From the NCBI GenBank assembly GCA_027603065.1, contig JADGJP010000041.1:149900-213899 (forward strand): a DNA stretch of 64,000 nucleotides, read 5' to 3'. Under the pieces are notes generated by a model. That model searched no databases. It saw only the letters and a list, made by a program, of their open reading frames with translations, and was not told the origin of the DNA. A program made the position numbers and the translations under genes. The stretch is from Geranomyces variabilis. Lineage: Eukaryota; Chytridiomycota; Chytridiomycetes; Spizellomycetales; Powellomycetaceae. Shown here in pieces: positions 1 through 13,300 of this stretch (positions are counted from its first letter, which is position 1; each line of letters starts with the position of its first letter).

Positions 1-204
1 CTTATGCGTAAGACGCGCTCGTTTGAGTACGTCTGTGCAACGCTCAAGCGGATCGAGGCAGATGCGAGAGCGGAGATTGCGCGATTGGGTGGGAATAAGA
101 TGCTGGAGGGGTATTTGGATTTGTTGGCTAGGGACTTTAAGGCTGGCAGTGGGGACAAGGAAGTGGAGGAAGAGGTGGATCAAAAAAGGGTCGCAACGGC
201 ATGA
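1..204 (+). CDS. Geranylgeranyl diphosphate synthase, C-terminal end (partial)
   Basis: An open frame enters from the left edge and stops at 202-204. Its 67 codons carry the features of the extreme C-terminus of trans-prenyl diphosphate synthases of the GGPP type: a SFEY motif (residues 7-10 of the fragment), a helix rich in charged residues, then IARLGGN and a leucine-rich end. In family members this helix follows the second Asp-rich motif and packs against the catalytic core; the catalytic DDxxD motifs would lie outside the window. GGPP synthase makes the C20 isoprenoid used for Rab/Rho prenylation. The tail after the LGGN helix is charged and not conserved. The call rests on about 45 residues, so another short-chain prenyl synthase cannot be excluded. 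The gene is convergent with PAT1. Confidence 0.65.
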   Translation, partial: LMRKTRSFEYVCATLKRIEADARAEIARLGGNKMLEGYLDLLARDFKAGSGDKEVEEEVDQKRVATA

Positions 205-423
205 TGGTCATATTTGGCCTTGGATGTGTTATCGCTGTCTTTCATATGTATTCCTGCCGGAACTGCAGATTTATGAACCAAATAGATTGATTAATTCCGC
301 ACACGCCAAATTTGTATTACTCCCTTCCCGGAACAGAAAAGGCGAGGGAGGGTAACAGAAAGAAGAATGAAAAGGGAGGAGCGTGGTGGGGAAAGATATG
401 TTTCTGAATTTCCTCAGATTTCT

Positions 424-3400
424 TCAAAACCCGGACATGTTGACCAGCTGCCTGGCGTCAATGCCCAGGCCGAGCGCGTTCAAAAATAGGTCAACATTAG
501 CAAGCGACTTGGCGTCGTCAGAGCGGCGCGCTGTTTCCAATACTTTATCCCTGTTAAACAAGAAAAAAATAATAATTAGAGGCCAACACTCCATCCTGGC
601 CCTCTTCTCGTGTCTTCTTTTCTTTTTGTCTTTTCAACATTACCTCACTTCGGTTAAAAGCACACGCTGGTGCTCCACGGTCGTCGCGCCAACGGCTAGC
701 GCGGCCAGAAATTGCCATACGTACACGTCGCCTGCTACGTTCGCGGGGGTGGCGCCGGCGGAGGCAGCCTCGGTGCTTGACATCAAGGTTGATGTCGGCG
801 ATAATGACGATGGGAAGAGGCTGGAAAAGTGATTGTGCAGCGAGGCGAAGAGGAAATTGTAGATCTCGGTCCTGTGGAAGGGGATACAAAATAATGAGCT
901 ACGGGCGGCGCGTCGATCTGACGGCGCCTATGTACAACCAATCCGTACACTCACCACATGTGAAGCTCCTGTTCTGGTACGCTGAAATCCGCACCGACGC
1001 CCGTCCCAGCGCCCTGCTTGATCATCTCGGCGCGACTCAAAAACATCGTCAAAAACGCCAATCCAGGTTTACTTTTGGCCAGCCAAACCATATTATGCCG
1101 CTCAAGCAGGATGCGCATGCACGCATTTACAACAAAAAGCGGGCACTCCATCACGACCGACACCACCGTCGGGACAACATTCGCCATGAACAGCTCCACG
1201 TCAGCCACCTGCGCAGGCGTCGGCGCGCCGGCGTTAGGGGCGGGAGGTTGACACACATCAAGCGTTTCCAACCTCGACAGCAACATGCTTATCAACGCCA
1301 AACTCTGATCCCGCGTCAAAAACCGGAAAACACGCGGAATGACTTTTTTTCCCTTGCCAAACGCCAGCAGCGCCGTGAACGGATGAGGGTAGTTGAGCGG
1401 TACTTGCTCGGAAACGCCCAGCTCTTTCCACATATTCGCGCGGTGCTCTTCGAATCGCGCGTTCCATTCTTGCTCTGAGTCTTTTGCTTCATCTCGATCC
1501 TCCAGGTTGTCGGCATCGGCGGCGTCGTCGTCATTGTTTTCCGCGCGGGTGGCTGGTGGGCCGGCGCGTTTCATAATCTCGAGTTCAAGAACTTTGGAGT
1601 AAACATTCTCGATGCGACGAAAGAGTTGCTTCGTTGTCAAGAGCGGAGAGTCGTGCGCGGAGGGTGCCTGAGAAAGCGTTCGGAGTACGGGATAGCACGG
1701 AATTGTGAGCATGGCCGAAATAGTACGGAGACTTTCTGTCCTTATTTACCTTGCCATCTTTGGGAGAAGTAGGACCCTTAACTTGCAAAAGCTGCCGTGG
1801 GTTTCGCACCGAGCTCAAGGAGATCTTGCCCAAGGCACCCTCTAACGAGACTGCAAAGAAAAGCGCGGGAGCAGATGTTCAGTTGTGCGCCAAAAACTTG
1901 TCAAAGCGGAAGTTTAGTTTTTACAGCTGTCAAACTTACGCGAGTTGCCTTTTGGCTTGGCTTTGCGCCCTTCAATCAGGCGCTGCATCTGCTGCTGCAT
2001 GCGGTTGGTAACATTGGGACCGTTTCCGCGCGTTTGGTCCATCAACAGCGACTGCTGCCAATTCAGGCCCTTTGGAGCCTTGCCAGGCTCGTCAGCGGCC
2101 TGCTCGTTTGCGGCGATAAGCGAGGTGTAAACAATGTAATAGAAATCGTCGCGATACGGATTGTCCGTAACCAATTGGGATATCTGTATTTTCGCAATCA
2201 GCTCTTTTTCGTACTGGGTCATCGTGCCCTTGTATTTTTCCTGTAAAAGGTTCGAAGCATAATTAGCTACAAAAATGCCGAAGAAGGTTACGATCGCGAT
2301 GGCTCTCAAAGACGCACCTCTCTGGTACGAATATCGGGACGATTATCCGGATACGCGCGGTGCACGTATCTTTGATCCATTCTAGCGTACCCTTGCAACG
2401 GTCGAGTTTGATTTCCGCGCTGATGCTGGTGCGGCTGGTGCTGAGGGTGCGGTTGAGGCAGAAAATTGCCCAGCTGCATAGGTGGGCGCGGCCCGCGTTG
2501 AATATGATAATCGTCGTACCCGCGGTCTGCATCCGGGTACCCAATCGGGCTCTCAATGCGCGGCGGCGTGCCCATCTGCTCATTTTGAACAGCGCCTTGC
2601 GGCCTGGGAGGTTGCTGCTGCTGCTGCTGCTGCTGCAAATGCTGCAACGGGGGCGAACCTTGGCGCATGGCCATTGCCATTGCGGCATGCTGGTTCATGA
2701 AATGTTGCTGAGGATGACCACGTGGAGCTTGGCGCGCTCGGTACTCGGCTTCGAGCTCAGCGGCGTTGATGGGCGCGTTCATGTCAACCAACCGGTTGTA
2801 CATCCCCGGTGGTGGCGGATACCCTTGGTTGGGTCGCGTTGGCTCGCGCGGTGTGCGAGCATTGTCCGGACCGGTGACATGCCGAGGATCCACTTTCGCC
2901 CGCTGCATCCGCAGCATCATGGCTTCGATGTCCGACACCGACATGGGACGTTGCTGTTGCGATGGTGGTGGCGGTGAATATCCCTGGTGCGGATTGTACT
3001 GCTGCTGCTGGAACTGAAGCGCTCCGTTCATGTGCATATCTGACGATAGGAAAAGGGTGAGCAAAATATAATTTCCACATCATGATGAAGCGCGGCGGCT
3101 AGCCCAGCATACCTTGCATGCCAGGGCTTGCCGGCTTGGTCCATATTTCCGCCAAGTTATCTCTGTTCTTCACAGCGGCGGATAAGCATGCAAAGTCTTT
3201 TTTCATCTGCTTACGAGCATAAGGCGACGCGCGGGCACTCCTTACCAACTCGGATGGCCGCCATGGAATTGGCTCGCGCGCATTTGGCTCCCACTGATCC
3301 CGATATCGTTCAGCCTCCCCAGCAGCGTCCACGCTTTGCAAGTTAAACGCTCGGTCATCTGTTGGAGCTGCACGCACAGCTGCAGGTCCTATAAGGGGAG

Positions 3401-3936
3401 AGTGCCTTCGCTGTCAGTCTCGCGTGTGAGTGTCTCGACATGAATCCGTAACGTACGGTATTGTTTCGGTGGCTCTCGCGGCAGCGGAGCTCCAGCGATT
3501 CGTGCGTTGCCAGCCGAAAAATCAAAGTCGTTGCCTGTGCCCGGAAACGTAGGGGAAGGTGTAAGTCTCAACACGACACGCTAACAACTGCAGAGTGTAA
3601 ATTTTTTTTACCAAGCTTATCGCGATCAGAGGCGACACCGCCGAATGTTTCGTCGTTCAAATCCTCATTGTCGTCCTCTAACGCATTCATATCGTTGGTG
3701 CCTTCGTCCTCATCGACATGCTGTCCATATGCGAACCTCCGCTCCATTTGCTCGTCTAACCTCGAGCCGCTGAAGGCCTCGTCGGAATCGACTTCAAGCT
3801 GGCCGCCGAGCTCTTCGCCAAACGCATCGCCGCCGCCGCCTCCTCCGCGCCGGGAGTTATGAGTGCCGCTGCCTGCATTTGGCCGCGGAGCGCCTCTGCC
3901 GGGCAATGTTGTCTCGAATCCGAAGAACGACGCCAT
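424..3936 (-). CDS. PAT1: PAT1, mRNA decapping activator / P-body scaffold
   Basis: Nine exons: 3936-3612, 3534-3457, 3388-3113, 3039-2318, 2240-1940, 1850-1750, 1667-955, 871-644, 550-424. All junctions are GT..AG and phases agree, giving about 956 aa. PAT1 links deadenylated mRNA, the Lsm1-7 ring, Dhh1 and Dcp2 in cytoplasmic P-bodies. The N-terminus begins MASFFGF and holds the DLNDETFG segment that binds the Dhh1-type helicase, followed by NDFDF. Residues about 230-465 are Pro/Gln-rich and low complexity, typical of the family's central region. Next comes the conserved MTQYEKELIAKIQISQL block, the LGKISLSSVRNPRQ block and the C-terminal alpha-alpha superhelix with VWQFLAALA. The last exon ends shortly after the helix LDLFLNALG-like segment. 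The start is the first Met of the family-typical SFFGF motif. It is divergent from CFAP54. Confidence 0.93.
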
Positions 3937-4309
3937 CTTTTCGGTTGGCCCGCGCGCGTTCAGCCAAAAAAGACAGAGAAAGTGCGATCAAGGCGAATGG
4001 TGCAAGTGTCCTGGCTCGGGGTATCCGTAGTATCAGGAAGTAGATAGATGCCTGCTGGGATCACCGAGGATGGCGAGTGTGCCGTGTGGCCAAGCGAGCA
4101 ACGCAAGTGCGAAGGACAGACACACGTGACTTGCGGCTCATCGCGTAAGCCAAGCGTCTTTCGCTTCTACGCTCTGAGAGCTGTCGGAAACAAAGAAAAG
4201 ACCCAACGAGTCTTCCCGCTCGTGCGCCTTTGTCCTCTCTTGTTCTTTGGCGGGTCAGTGGCTCGCTGCACTCCTTGAACCATCCGACTCTCGCTTCAGT
4301 CGCTTCATC
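3937..4309. promoter_or_regulatory. Divergent intergenic region PAT1 / CFAP54
   Basis: These 373 bp separate the two start codons and must hold both promoters and 5' UTRs. No TATA box or obvious repeat is visible. An in-frame upstream ATG for CFAP54 lies at 4247, so the exact CFAP54 start is not settled. Confidence 0.5.
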
Positions 4310-7300
4310 ATGTCGACATCTGCGCTGCAAGCCCCACGACACACTGTTGCCGGCGACACTCCTCCGCAGCGACACGACGACAAGGTCAAGCGTCGCAAAA
4401 AACATCAGCGGCCGCTACACGCCGCCACTATGCTGCTACCACTCAGTAAAGGGTCGGACGGACCATTCTTGAATCTCGTAGCACCGCCAAAGGACCTCAT
4501 CTCCCCTTTGCTCGGGCGCATGTCGCCAGAGTCCCTCCGCACAACATTCGACACCGAGATTGTAGCCTGTATCAAACGCATGCGCATGTTTGCAGCACAC
4601 CATTTGCCAGAGGAGCGAGACACAAAGTCGCCCTCCAAATACAAAGCGAGTCGGCCAAGCAAGCTCGACCCAGCCACCGTGCCGCTTCATGTCTCGCCCA
4701 ACACTCGCCGACGGCTGCTCTCAACCCAGCTCACGAAATGCTGGGACATGTTTGGACCGCATGTTGAGCAAGAATATTTGTACGAACGAATGATTGAGGC
4801 TGGCGAGCAGATCCTGACCATTGATGGGTTTGCCGACGTGGCCAACGCAACGTGCTTTGAGCGGTTTCTAGAATCTGCACCGCCTAGCAACTTGTTTCAA
4901 GGGCCATGTAAGGCGATCAAAAGGCCGCTCTTTTTCTCAACGGCACAAGCAACCCCTGGATTTGCTATGCCATCACGTCCACCCTCGGCTCCGCAGACTT
5001 TGCATCCGCGCGCTCAATACGGCAATCTGGTCTGCAGGTTTCACTTGGTGCATTCGGTTGACCCGCTCTTGAAAGCTCCAGGCATGGTCGCAAACGTCGT
5101 AGACATTATGAAGCAGATGACCAATGTAGTTGCCAACTGCTATGAGCTTGCGGATAAAGACCAAGTGGCTTTCCTAATCTGGCAAGGAACCAGGTCCGTG
5201 CGCGCCATTTGTGAAACGCTAGGAGCTGCCTCATGGTGGGCACAGGTACGGTCAAAATTTGGTCGGGAAGCCGCGTTTCTTTTCTAACACCATTGAATAG
5301 ATACCAGATCTTGCCCTTCGCGCTCTAAAGCTAGTCGAAGGGTGCCCTACGCTTCGTAAATTGGCATTCATCGGATGGCGGCTGGATCTCTATGTCACTC
5401 TGCACCAGTCAAACATGCATCATGACGTTCACGAGCATGCCGCCGACCTCATCAACGATGCAATGACCAAAGTCGAGGAGGCAGGCCGAGACGCCATCAA
5501 CGCGATTGTGCGGACGGCTTCAACCGCAGCCGCCGATATTTCTCTTAACCAGGAAATCGTTGCCATGGCAATATTCCGGCTCAACGTGCTAATGTTTGGT
5601 TGCGAGGTCCGCGGAATTGCCGATGGTAAACAGATAGCCAATGGAGAGGCATTGACGGAGTCTCGCGCGGGCTCCAATAACGTGCCGACGGCGAATGCGA
5701 TTGCTGGCCGCGCAGGGAGACGAAGCGTTTCATCTGGTGCTCCTGGTGGTCCAAGAGCGAGCATCTCTATTGCCAACTCGGATATAATTGATGAGCACAG
5801 ATCTACCGTTCTGACGCAAACACCACTGAGAAAACTTGTCAACGCATGTCCCATCCGGGGTGGCACGTTTTGGCCCAGCGATGAAACGAAACGGGACTCT
5901 GCGACCGCATCTGTTATGAATCTCAATCAGTCGCGGCAGAATCTCGCCGGAACGTACATGTCTGATCTTGCATCGGTCATCAGCTTGCAAACTGACGCGA
6001 CGGGCGACCTCGTATGGAAACCAAAAGCGGGAGGCCGAACTCTAGTTAGGAATCTGTCGATTCGAGCGATCAGCCAACTCAAATCAGCCGGAAAGCAGCG
6101 ACCACCACTTACGCAACATCAAAAGCAGCTTCCAGGGCGACAGATATCCACAAATACCGTGACCGATGCCGAGAGCACGATTGCCTATGGAATTCCAGAT
6201 AACCCGCCCGACGACGAAGACACCGTGCCGGAAATGCCTTACAAGGACCTTAGCCAGATCCAGCAAACCCCGCGCGAGATCAGACAGTCAACAGTAAAGT
6301 CTAGCCGAAAGTTGCGAAACACACTTCCGAGGGTGGATGAAAGTGAAGAAGGGAAGGCGCGCCGGCAGATCCTCTTTGACGTCTTGTACATGCTCGCGTC
6401 GTTTCATGGTGATCGCGATCGGTTCCATGCAATCGTGGAAGGTCTCCACACGCTGTCGTCGGCAGTCGTGAGGCTGACGTTTATTGAAAAGCTGTCAGAT
6501 GGCTTCAACCGCAAGGAGCAGCTGTTTATGCGGATGCTTGACGCCGGGTTTGACATTATCCTGTCGGACCCAGAAGAGTTTTTGACACCGCACAAGGTCA
6601 TGGCCGCGTATACCACTGACCTGCAGTTGGGCAGAGCACCACATCCTGCCGACGTCACGAGGCTGATTATGCACCAGCGTCTGGCTTTACTGCACCTTGA
6701 AGACTTAATGGGCTTCAGTAGAAAGCTGTTTGAGTATCACCAGTGGGAGCGATTCAGCGTACTCGCTCGCGTAATGGACGGAATGTTTGACACTGATGCA
6801 TTCAGCGCGACGACGTCCAAAGCCAACCAGGAAGCTGCCAGGCGCGAGCTGGTGCTGAGACTTGCGGCGGTCAACTTTCAGAACGTCCTGCAAACAGAGC
6901 GCAAACTCAGATTTGATCGCCAGGAGATCAATTCGTCCATGGACGACCTGCCAGACCGATTCGCCGTGTCAAATCATTTGCACGCGGCGGCGATTGCGCT
7001 TCTAGATGCGCTAGCTGACTGTATTGAAACGGATTCACTGGTCTCGCGGTACCCAAGACTGTTTGAAGACACCGCACGGCTTTTGTGGGGGTTTCTCGAA
7101 CCGCTTTTGCGTCCGGTCACGTCTACAGCGGATGCTTCTCAGTGCGGGAGTCTTACTATGGACAGCTTGCTGGTTATATTGCTCCGCTCTCTACATGCTG
7201 TTTTGGCTGAATTGCCGTCCGAGGACTCGCTCCTGCTAGTCGACGTAGGCGGCAAGCTTTCTCTCATTCTTGAATGCATGGGTAGCTTGAAAGAGGCTAT

Positions 7301-10300
7301 CGAGGTTCTCGAAGATATTGAAGCGGTCATATTGATTGCTCGCTGCCGCTTTGGTGAGCCTGCGGACGGCATCACCTCGGCAACCTTTAATGTCAATTTT
7401 CAAAAGGGAGAACGGCGCACCATGGACTGCGCCGGCACAGCCCCGGGCGTCGTGGAGCCAAAGCGAAATTCGGACGGTGCGATCTCCACAGATCAGCTTG
7501 TTTTTGCTCGGCGAAATCTTGCTTGCGCTGGCGTCAGCGTGTATCGCCGGCTTTTCCGCTGCGAGATGAAATTGGCACTCAAAAGCAGCGAGCAGGCGCA
7601 AAAGAAGAAGGCTGCTGATCATTACCGGCTTACCAACAAACATCTGCATTTTAATCCCGTCTTAACCAACGTGGACGAGCAAAGAGTTGAAGCTTACTGC
7701 GGCGAGAACCTGGTGCTTCGCGCCCTTGTGTTAGTGGTCCACGCTTCTGAGGGATCAAATCTGGACAAGGCCAGTAGGAATAAGCTCCTCACACAGGCCG
7801 CTGAACTTCTTCGTAGCGCATTCCGGGAGGAGAATCGGCTCGTGGATCAGATTTTCGGTGAACATGCTGTCAAGCCGCGGCAACCATTTATATGCCCTCC
7901 GCCTCTCTTCGTTCGCCGGTCACCTACATCGATAACTGTTCGACCTGTGCACATGGTGGACAACGAGAACAAGCCAATTATCCCCCACTCATATCGGCTG
8001 TACACACGTAAAGTTACAAAAGACTCTGTCCCGCTTGTGACAGTGAGCGATGTCGCTTACCCTGGAAGCGGGTACCAGGTTCGTGTTTCGCCGTCTGGAG
8101 ACGGATCTACAGAACTCACCGTCACGGGACTCAAACCCAACCACCGCTACGTGCTTGCGGTGTGCGCGTTTGATGCGGCGGATAAACCGATCGGACAGGG
8201 TATTGGTGAGACCTCGCGCCCGATTCTTGCGTGTCTCCCACTGCCTCTTCTCCTTTGCTGGGGTCATGTGGCAAACGTCGCGCATGAGGCGCAGTGCGGC
8301 GACATTGCAGACATCTCGTACAAGGTCTTGCGGGAGCAGTACGTCTCGTGGCTTGCGCCCGACGCACGCTTGCGTCGCACTGTGTTCGAAAAGCAAGTTG
8401 CTGGGGACCCATACGCTGAGGAAGTCTTCCGGCTTAATGATCTTGATTTGAGCACCACGGCGCCTTCTATCATTCGAACATTTGTGGAGGCCATTTACGC
8501 GTCAATTGACCGTGAATTCTCTCGCACGCATGCGATCGTGCATTCGGATGTGGAGGGTATTGGCGACGTTCTCGCCGCGCAAATGCTGCGTCTCAAATGC
8601 TGTCGAGAACTTTTAATTGCTCTTGAATTGGCAAAACGTATTGAGGACCAGCGCCTTATGCTCTTGTCGTCATTTAAATGCTACGAACTGCTGGTCCCGC
8701 TGTTACAAAACGACGACGTTGCAGATCCGGCCAAGCTGCAGCTGGGATCTCGACCGCCGACGCCTCTGCCCTACGTCGTGCAGGTGTTGATGCTCTGCCA
8801 TACAACGTTTATCAAGTGCTCTGCAGTGCTAGGAAACGACCGTGTGAACGGCGTGATGGACCACTATGCATACATTGCATTCCACCTCGTGCGTCGACTC
8901 ACCGCGCGCCGCGCGCCCGCTGATCTAGCGCGCGCGGTTCAAGTCGCCGAGGAAGCGCTCAGCATTATCCGCTCGATTGCTGGAGAAACTTCATCAGACA
9001 TTAAAATCCCAAGCTCTACGACCCTTGAGGCTGAGTGGCTCGGGCCAGAGCACCGGGCCGCAAAGCGCAGAATCAGCAAGAAAAAAGGCAAGGGCCGTGC
9101 GATTGTAACAGAGTGCGCATACCATGCGCTGTTGGCTTCTACCGCTGAGCATGCCAAGGGATATGAAAACCACGGCAGCCGCCGGCTCGAAGCAATGTGC
9201 GAATATTTTGATGTCGAGATTGGCCGCGCGACGCTGATAATCCCGCCACCTGGCCAGCCGTCTCTGCGCAAAGGATTAGACGCCGCAAGCACATCGACTC
9301 GCGAGATATATGCTGTTCTCGCACTCTCTGGGCCCGACGTTGCGATTGAAAATATTTCACGGTTTCGAAAGAACCCGCGATATATTGAAATCATGGCCCT
9401 TGCCGCGGGCTGGTGTCTGGCCGCGGGGCATTTTATTGACACGGCCATTCGGATATGTCTGGACGCTGAGGACTGGACTGAAAAAAGAAACTACTGTCTT
9501 TTGAATTTCGAGGAGGTGGCAGAAGAACAGAACGAAGCGCAAGCGGTTGAAGGGAAAAAGGAAGGGTGGTGGAACAAAAAAAAGAAGAAAGGGATGTTCG
9601 CCGACAAGACCGCCGGCCTTACAGCTGCGGCAAAAGGTGCAGACAAAAAGAGAGGCAGAAAATCCAAAAGGTGAAAATTAATCTGCCTGACTCCGAGCGG
9701 GAAAACCCTTGTGAAGGATTTCTGACTCTTCTGCTTCGAATTGCAGAGCAGCATCTCCCACCCGGACGGCGACCTCAGCGGCGGCCCCATCTCGGGTTCC
9801 TTCCGGCGGGTCCAAAGACGCATCCGAGTATACACATAGTCCCGCTTCTGCTTCTAGTCAATCGCGTCCATCAACTGGCGTCAATAAGCATCCAAAGTCG
9901 GCGAATTCAGATCACAGTGATGTCAAGGCCACGCATGCGAAAGGCCTCGCTAGTCGGCCGGGCAGCCCGAGCAAACTCGGCCCGGAACGTGCGGCCTCGC
10001 GCCCAGGATCGCCTGAACGAAGCCACACTCGTGCCAATAGCGCCACATCAGGCGCGACCGAAGACATCGGCGCTCATACACAGCAGCGAGTCTCTTCTAG
10101 ACAGAATTACTTGGCAACGCTATCCTCATCTGAGCGGGAGAAGATTGAGCGCGCTGCGCGAATTTTAGACAGCTCACTTGCCAGTCTGTGGCATCGCCGG
10201 CGATACTGCCGTCGTCTGCGGCTAGTCATCGAGTTTGAAGCGTCTGCTCGCGCACGTCTGTCATTGGTTCACGGTCTGGCGTCGTTTGCGCACTTGGAAA

Positions 10301-13300
10301 GAGATGCTGTCGGAAGAGATTTTGGTGCAAACGACGCTGTGAGGCGAGGCGAGTTTGAAGCCTTTGAGCTACGAAATTGCGGACGTATTTTGCTAGAGAA
10401 CCTAGGAATTCCACAGCAGGGAGATGCTGCTGGAACTGTTCAAGCCGAGCAGCCGAGCAACGAGGCGTTTCGCTTTGTCACGGACTCGTTTCAAGCCATC
10501 GTGCAGTCGATCGTCATTGCATCAAGAGTTGCAGACTGGTTGCAAGTGATGGACAGCATCACGCATTTGTGGAGACTGCAGCAGAGACTTTTGCGACGCG
10601 GAATGCTCGTCGGGCTCGATTTCCGTCGCAATAACCTGTGGCGAGCATGGTGGGTTGTGGGGCTCTGCATCATCGATTTCCTCCAGAGCGTTAGCGTGCG
10701 CCCAGCGGACACTGACAGCGCAGAACCGCTGGCGCAGCACATGCCGTCGTCACGCCCAAGCACCGGGCAGTCATTTGCGTACCCTTCACGACCCGTTACA
10801 GCGACATACTGTCGGAGTCGAGACCGTGGGCGAAATGTGCTACCGTTTCGCACGCTGTCAGAAATGAATGCAAGTCAGTATGTCGCCACGTGGGCTGACC
10901 GTCATGGGGAGCTGCAGACAACCTTTTTGGACCTTCCGTTCCTCTCGCACTGCGGCTTGTTTGCTATTGAAACTCTTGCCATTGCCAAGAAGCACCATCG
11001 GCTTATGGAATTCTCCTTAAAATTCGACCAAGTCTTCCGAGGGATATACGCGCCGATATTGCAACCCATCCTGGCCGACGCGTACCAAGGCCTGCAAAGT
11101 AAAATCGGAGAAGACAGCCTTGGCCCCGTTCTGGACGAAGTCGAGCTGTGGCTCGACTCGCGCGAATTTCGTGATAGCCCATCACAGCAACTGCTATATG
11201 CACGCGGCCTCGCTGCAGAACACAAACTCAGCGCCATTGCATGCCGCCCCACCAGCGCTTCGACACAATTTTCCGAATTGTACGCCGACGCAACAGAAGC
11301 GTATGATGATGCAATTGCAATAGCTGCAGCGGAAAGCAACCATACCATGGCGGCAGTTGCTTCGGCCGAATACGCCGAGCTGCTTTTCACCAGCGGGGAT
11401 AGAGACGGCGCTTGTCTGTTCTGGTCACGAGCTATCGACACGGTCTTTGTGCGCTCACGTGTAGTTACCGATTGGCGGTCGCTGTTCGCAGATGGTGAAG
11501 ATTGGACAACGGCTACCTCCAAAATGCACCGGCAGCTCGTTGAGCGGGCCGGAGGAATCAGAAACCTCGTTCTTGCTGGCACAGCCGCAACGCGAATGGC
11601 ACAAGCTCGCTACGCGCAGATTAATCTTGACAAAAAACATTCGCTTACATCGTTGGCTGCTAAAACGTTTACAATTCTCCTCCGTGGCACACTACCCCAT
11701 CCTGCAAATCCCGCAGAGCTGGCGCAGTACGTTCCGCCGTACGTGCTTCCCGAGCTGCATCTTTTTTCGGATCAAAGTCGCTGCAACCCGTGGAACTTGT
11801 TTGACGTGCTGCTATTCCTGACGAACGAGCTGCTTGCGACGCAGCGGCCTGCGGAAGCCTTACCTCTCGCAAATCTGATGGAATACCTTGCAGCGAGTGC
11901 GTGCTTTTCGACCTCGTTGCTGTGTACGGCACGCATGCTCAAAGCCGAGACGCTTGTCTTTCTCGGGTTCATAGCGGATGGTCTGGAGGCGTTGCTAACT
12001 ATATCCTCAGGAGCAGTCTTGCTACCTGAAGAAAAGATGTTCTACGCGGTTCCCAGTAGTGGAGCCGGCGCCCCACTTCCGCCGGACGTTCGTTACCAGG
12101 ACCACCTGCACCTACTAGACTCGATCATGAATCTGCGAGTTGTGCGGTTTGTCGCAGATCATGTTTTACCGGACCGCTTGGTGTGGTTTATCGGGCAAGC
12201 GACTGCTCGCGATTTTGACCTTTGCAGATCGCGAATTGTGCTCAACGTCATGGAAATGGCTGGGCTAAGTGACCCTGGAATCATGCAGACGAAGTTGTCG
12301 ATGTTCTTCTACCAAGAAGACCCCAACGCTGAAGAAGAGGTCAGCCTTTCGGACATACCGCTGAGAGGAAACAACCGGACAAGCATCGATTCCCTGGGTC
12401 CAGCAACGCTCAGCCGCGCATCATCGCATGCCAGTATTGGCGGTCCCGGCGGGCCCTTGAACAAAGGCCGCATGACATCGACTGCCTCACTCGGGGCAGC
12501 TAACCTAGCCACAACGCGCACACCGAGGCGAGATGTCAGCAGTCTGATCAACTCGATTCTTCCGCGGCTGGAAGCGATCGTTGCCAAAATAGTGTCAGAT
12601 TTGCAAATGGACGCAGATGGTTTCCAGCGGCGGACTAAATCACAAGCCCTTCTTCAGTGTTTCAAAGTGTCTGCGGCGGTTAACTTACTGCGCTTGAACC
12701 TTAACGCAGCTGTCAGATGGTACGTTGATATGATGTTCTATTCACGCTTATGGCTGGTCGCTGACAGCGTTTCCCCAGCTTATCATCAATAATTCACACC
12801 ATTCACGAGCTGGAAAGGCATGCACACTCTTTGGATGCCACCGTGGATACCCATATTGATTTGGCTGTCGGCGTAGACCCCGCTTTGAAACTCCACTGCC
12901 TCGAACGGTTGATCACCGCTAAAACCACGCAAGGATCGTTCCGCGCCGCGTCGACCGAGGCCCGGCGTGCAAGCACGCTGGCGCAAAAGCTTTCCTCGAC
13001 GCGCTTCACCCTAATCTTTGAGCTTCAAGCGCTCACTGCCGAGTGGCATGCCGAGCTGTGCAATAGATTGGCTGTCGCTTCTCCGCGTCAAGCCACGCCT
13101 ACAAAGGACGTTACGGCTTGGAAGACGGCACTGAAAAATTTCGAGGATCTTCTCCAAGTTTCCGGCGCGAAACCGGGGGCGGGAAACCAACGTGTGCGTG
13201 CGAGAGCATGGGAGTTTCTTGGTGATGCCACCGAGTCGTTGCAGTTGGCTGATTCGACAAAAGTTTCGGGAATGTATAGTAAAGCTATCTCGTGTTGGAA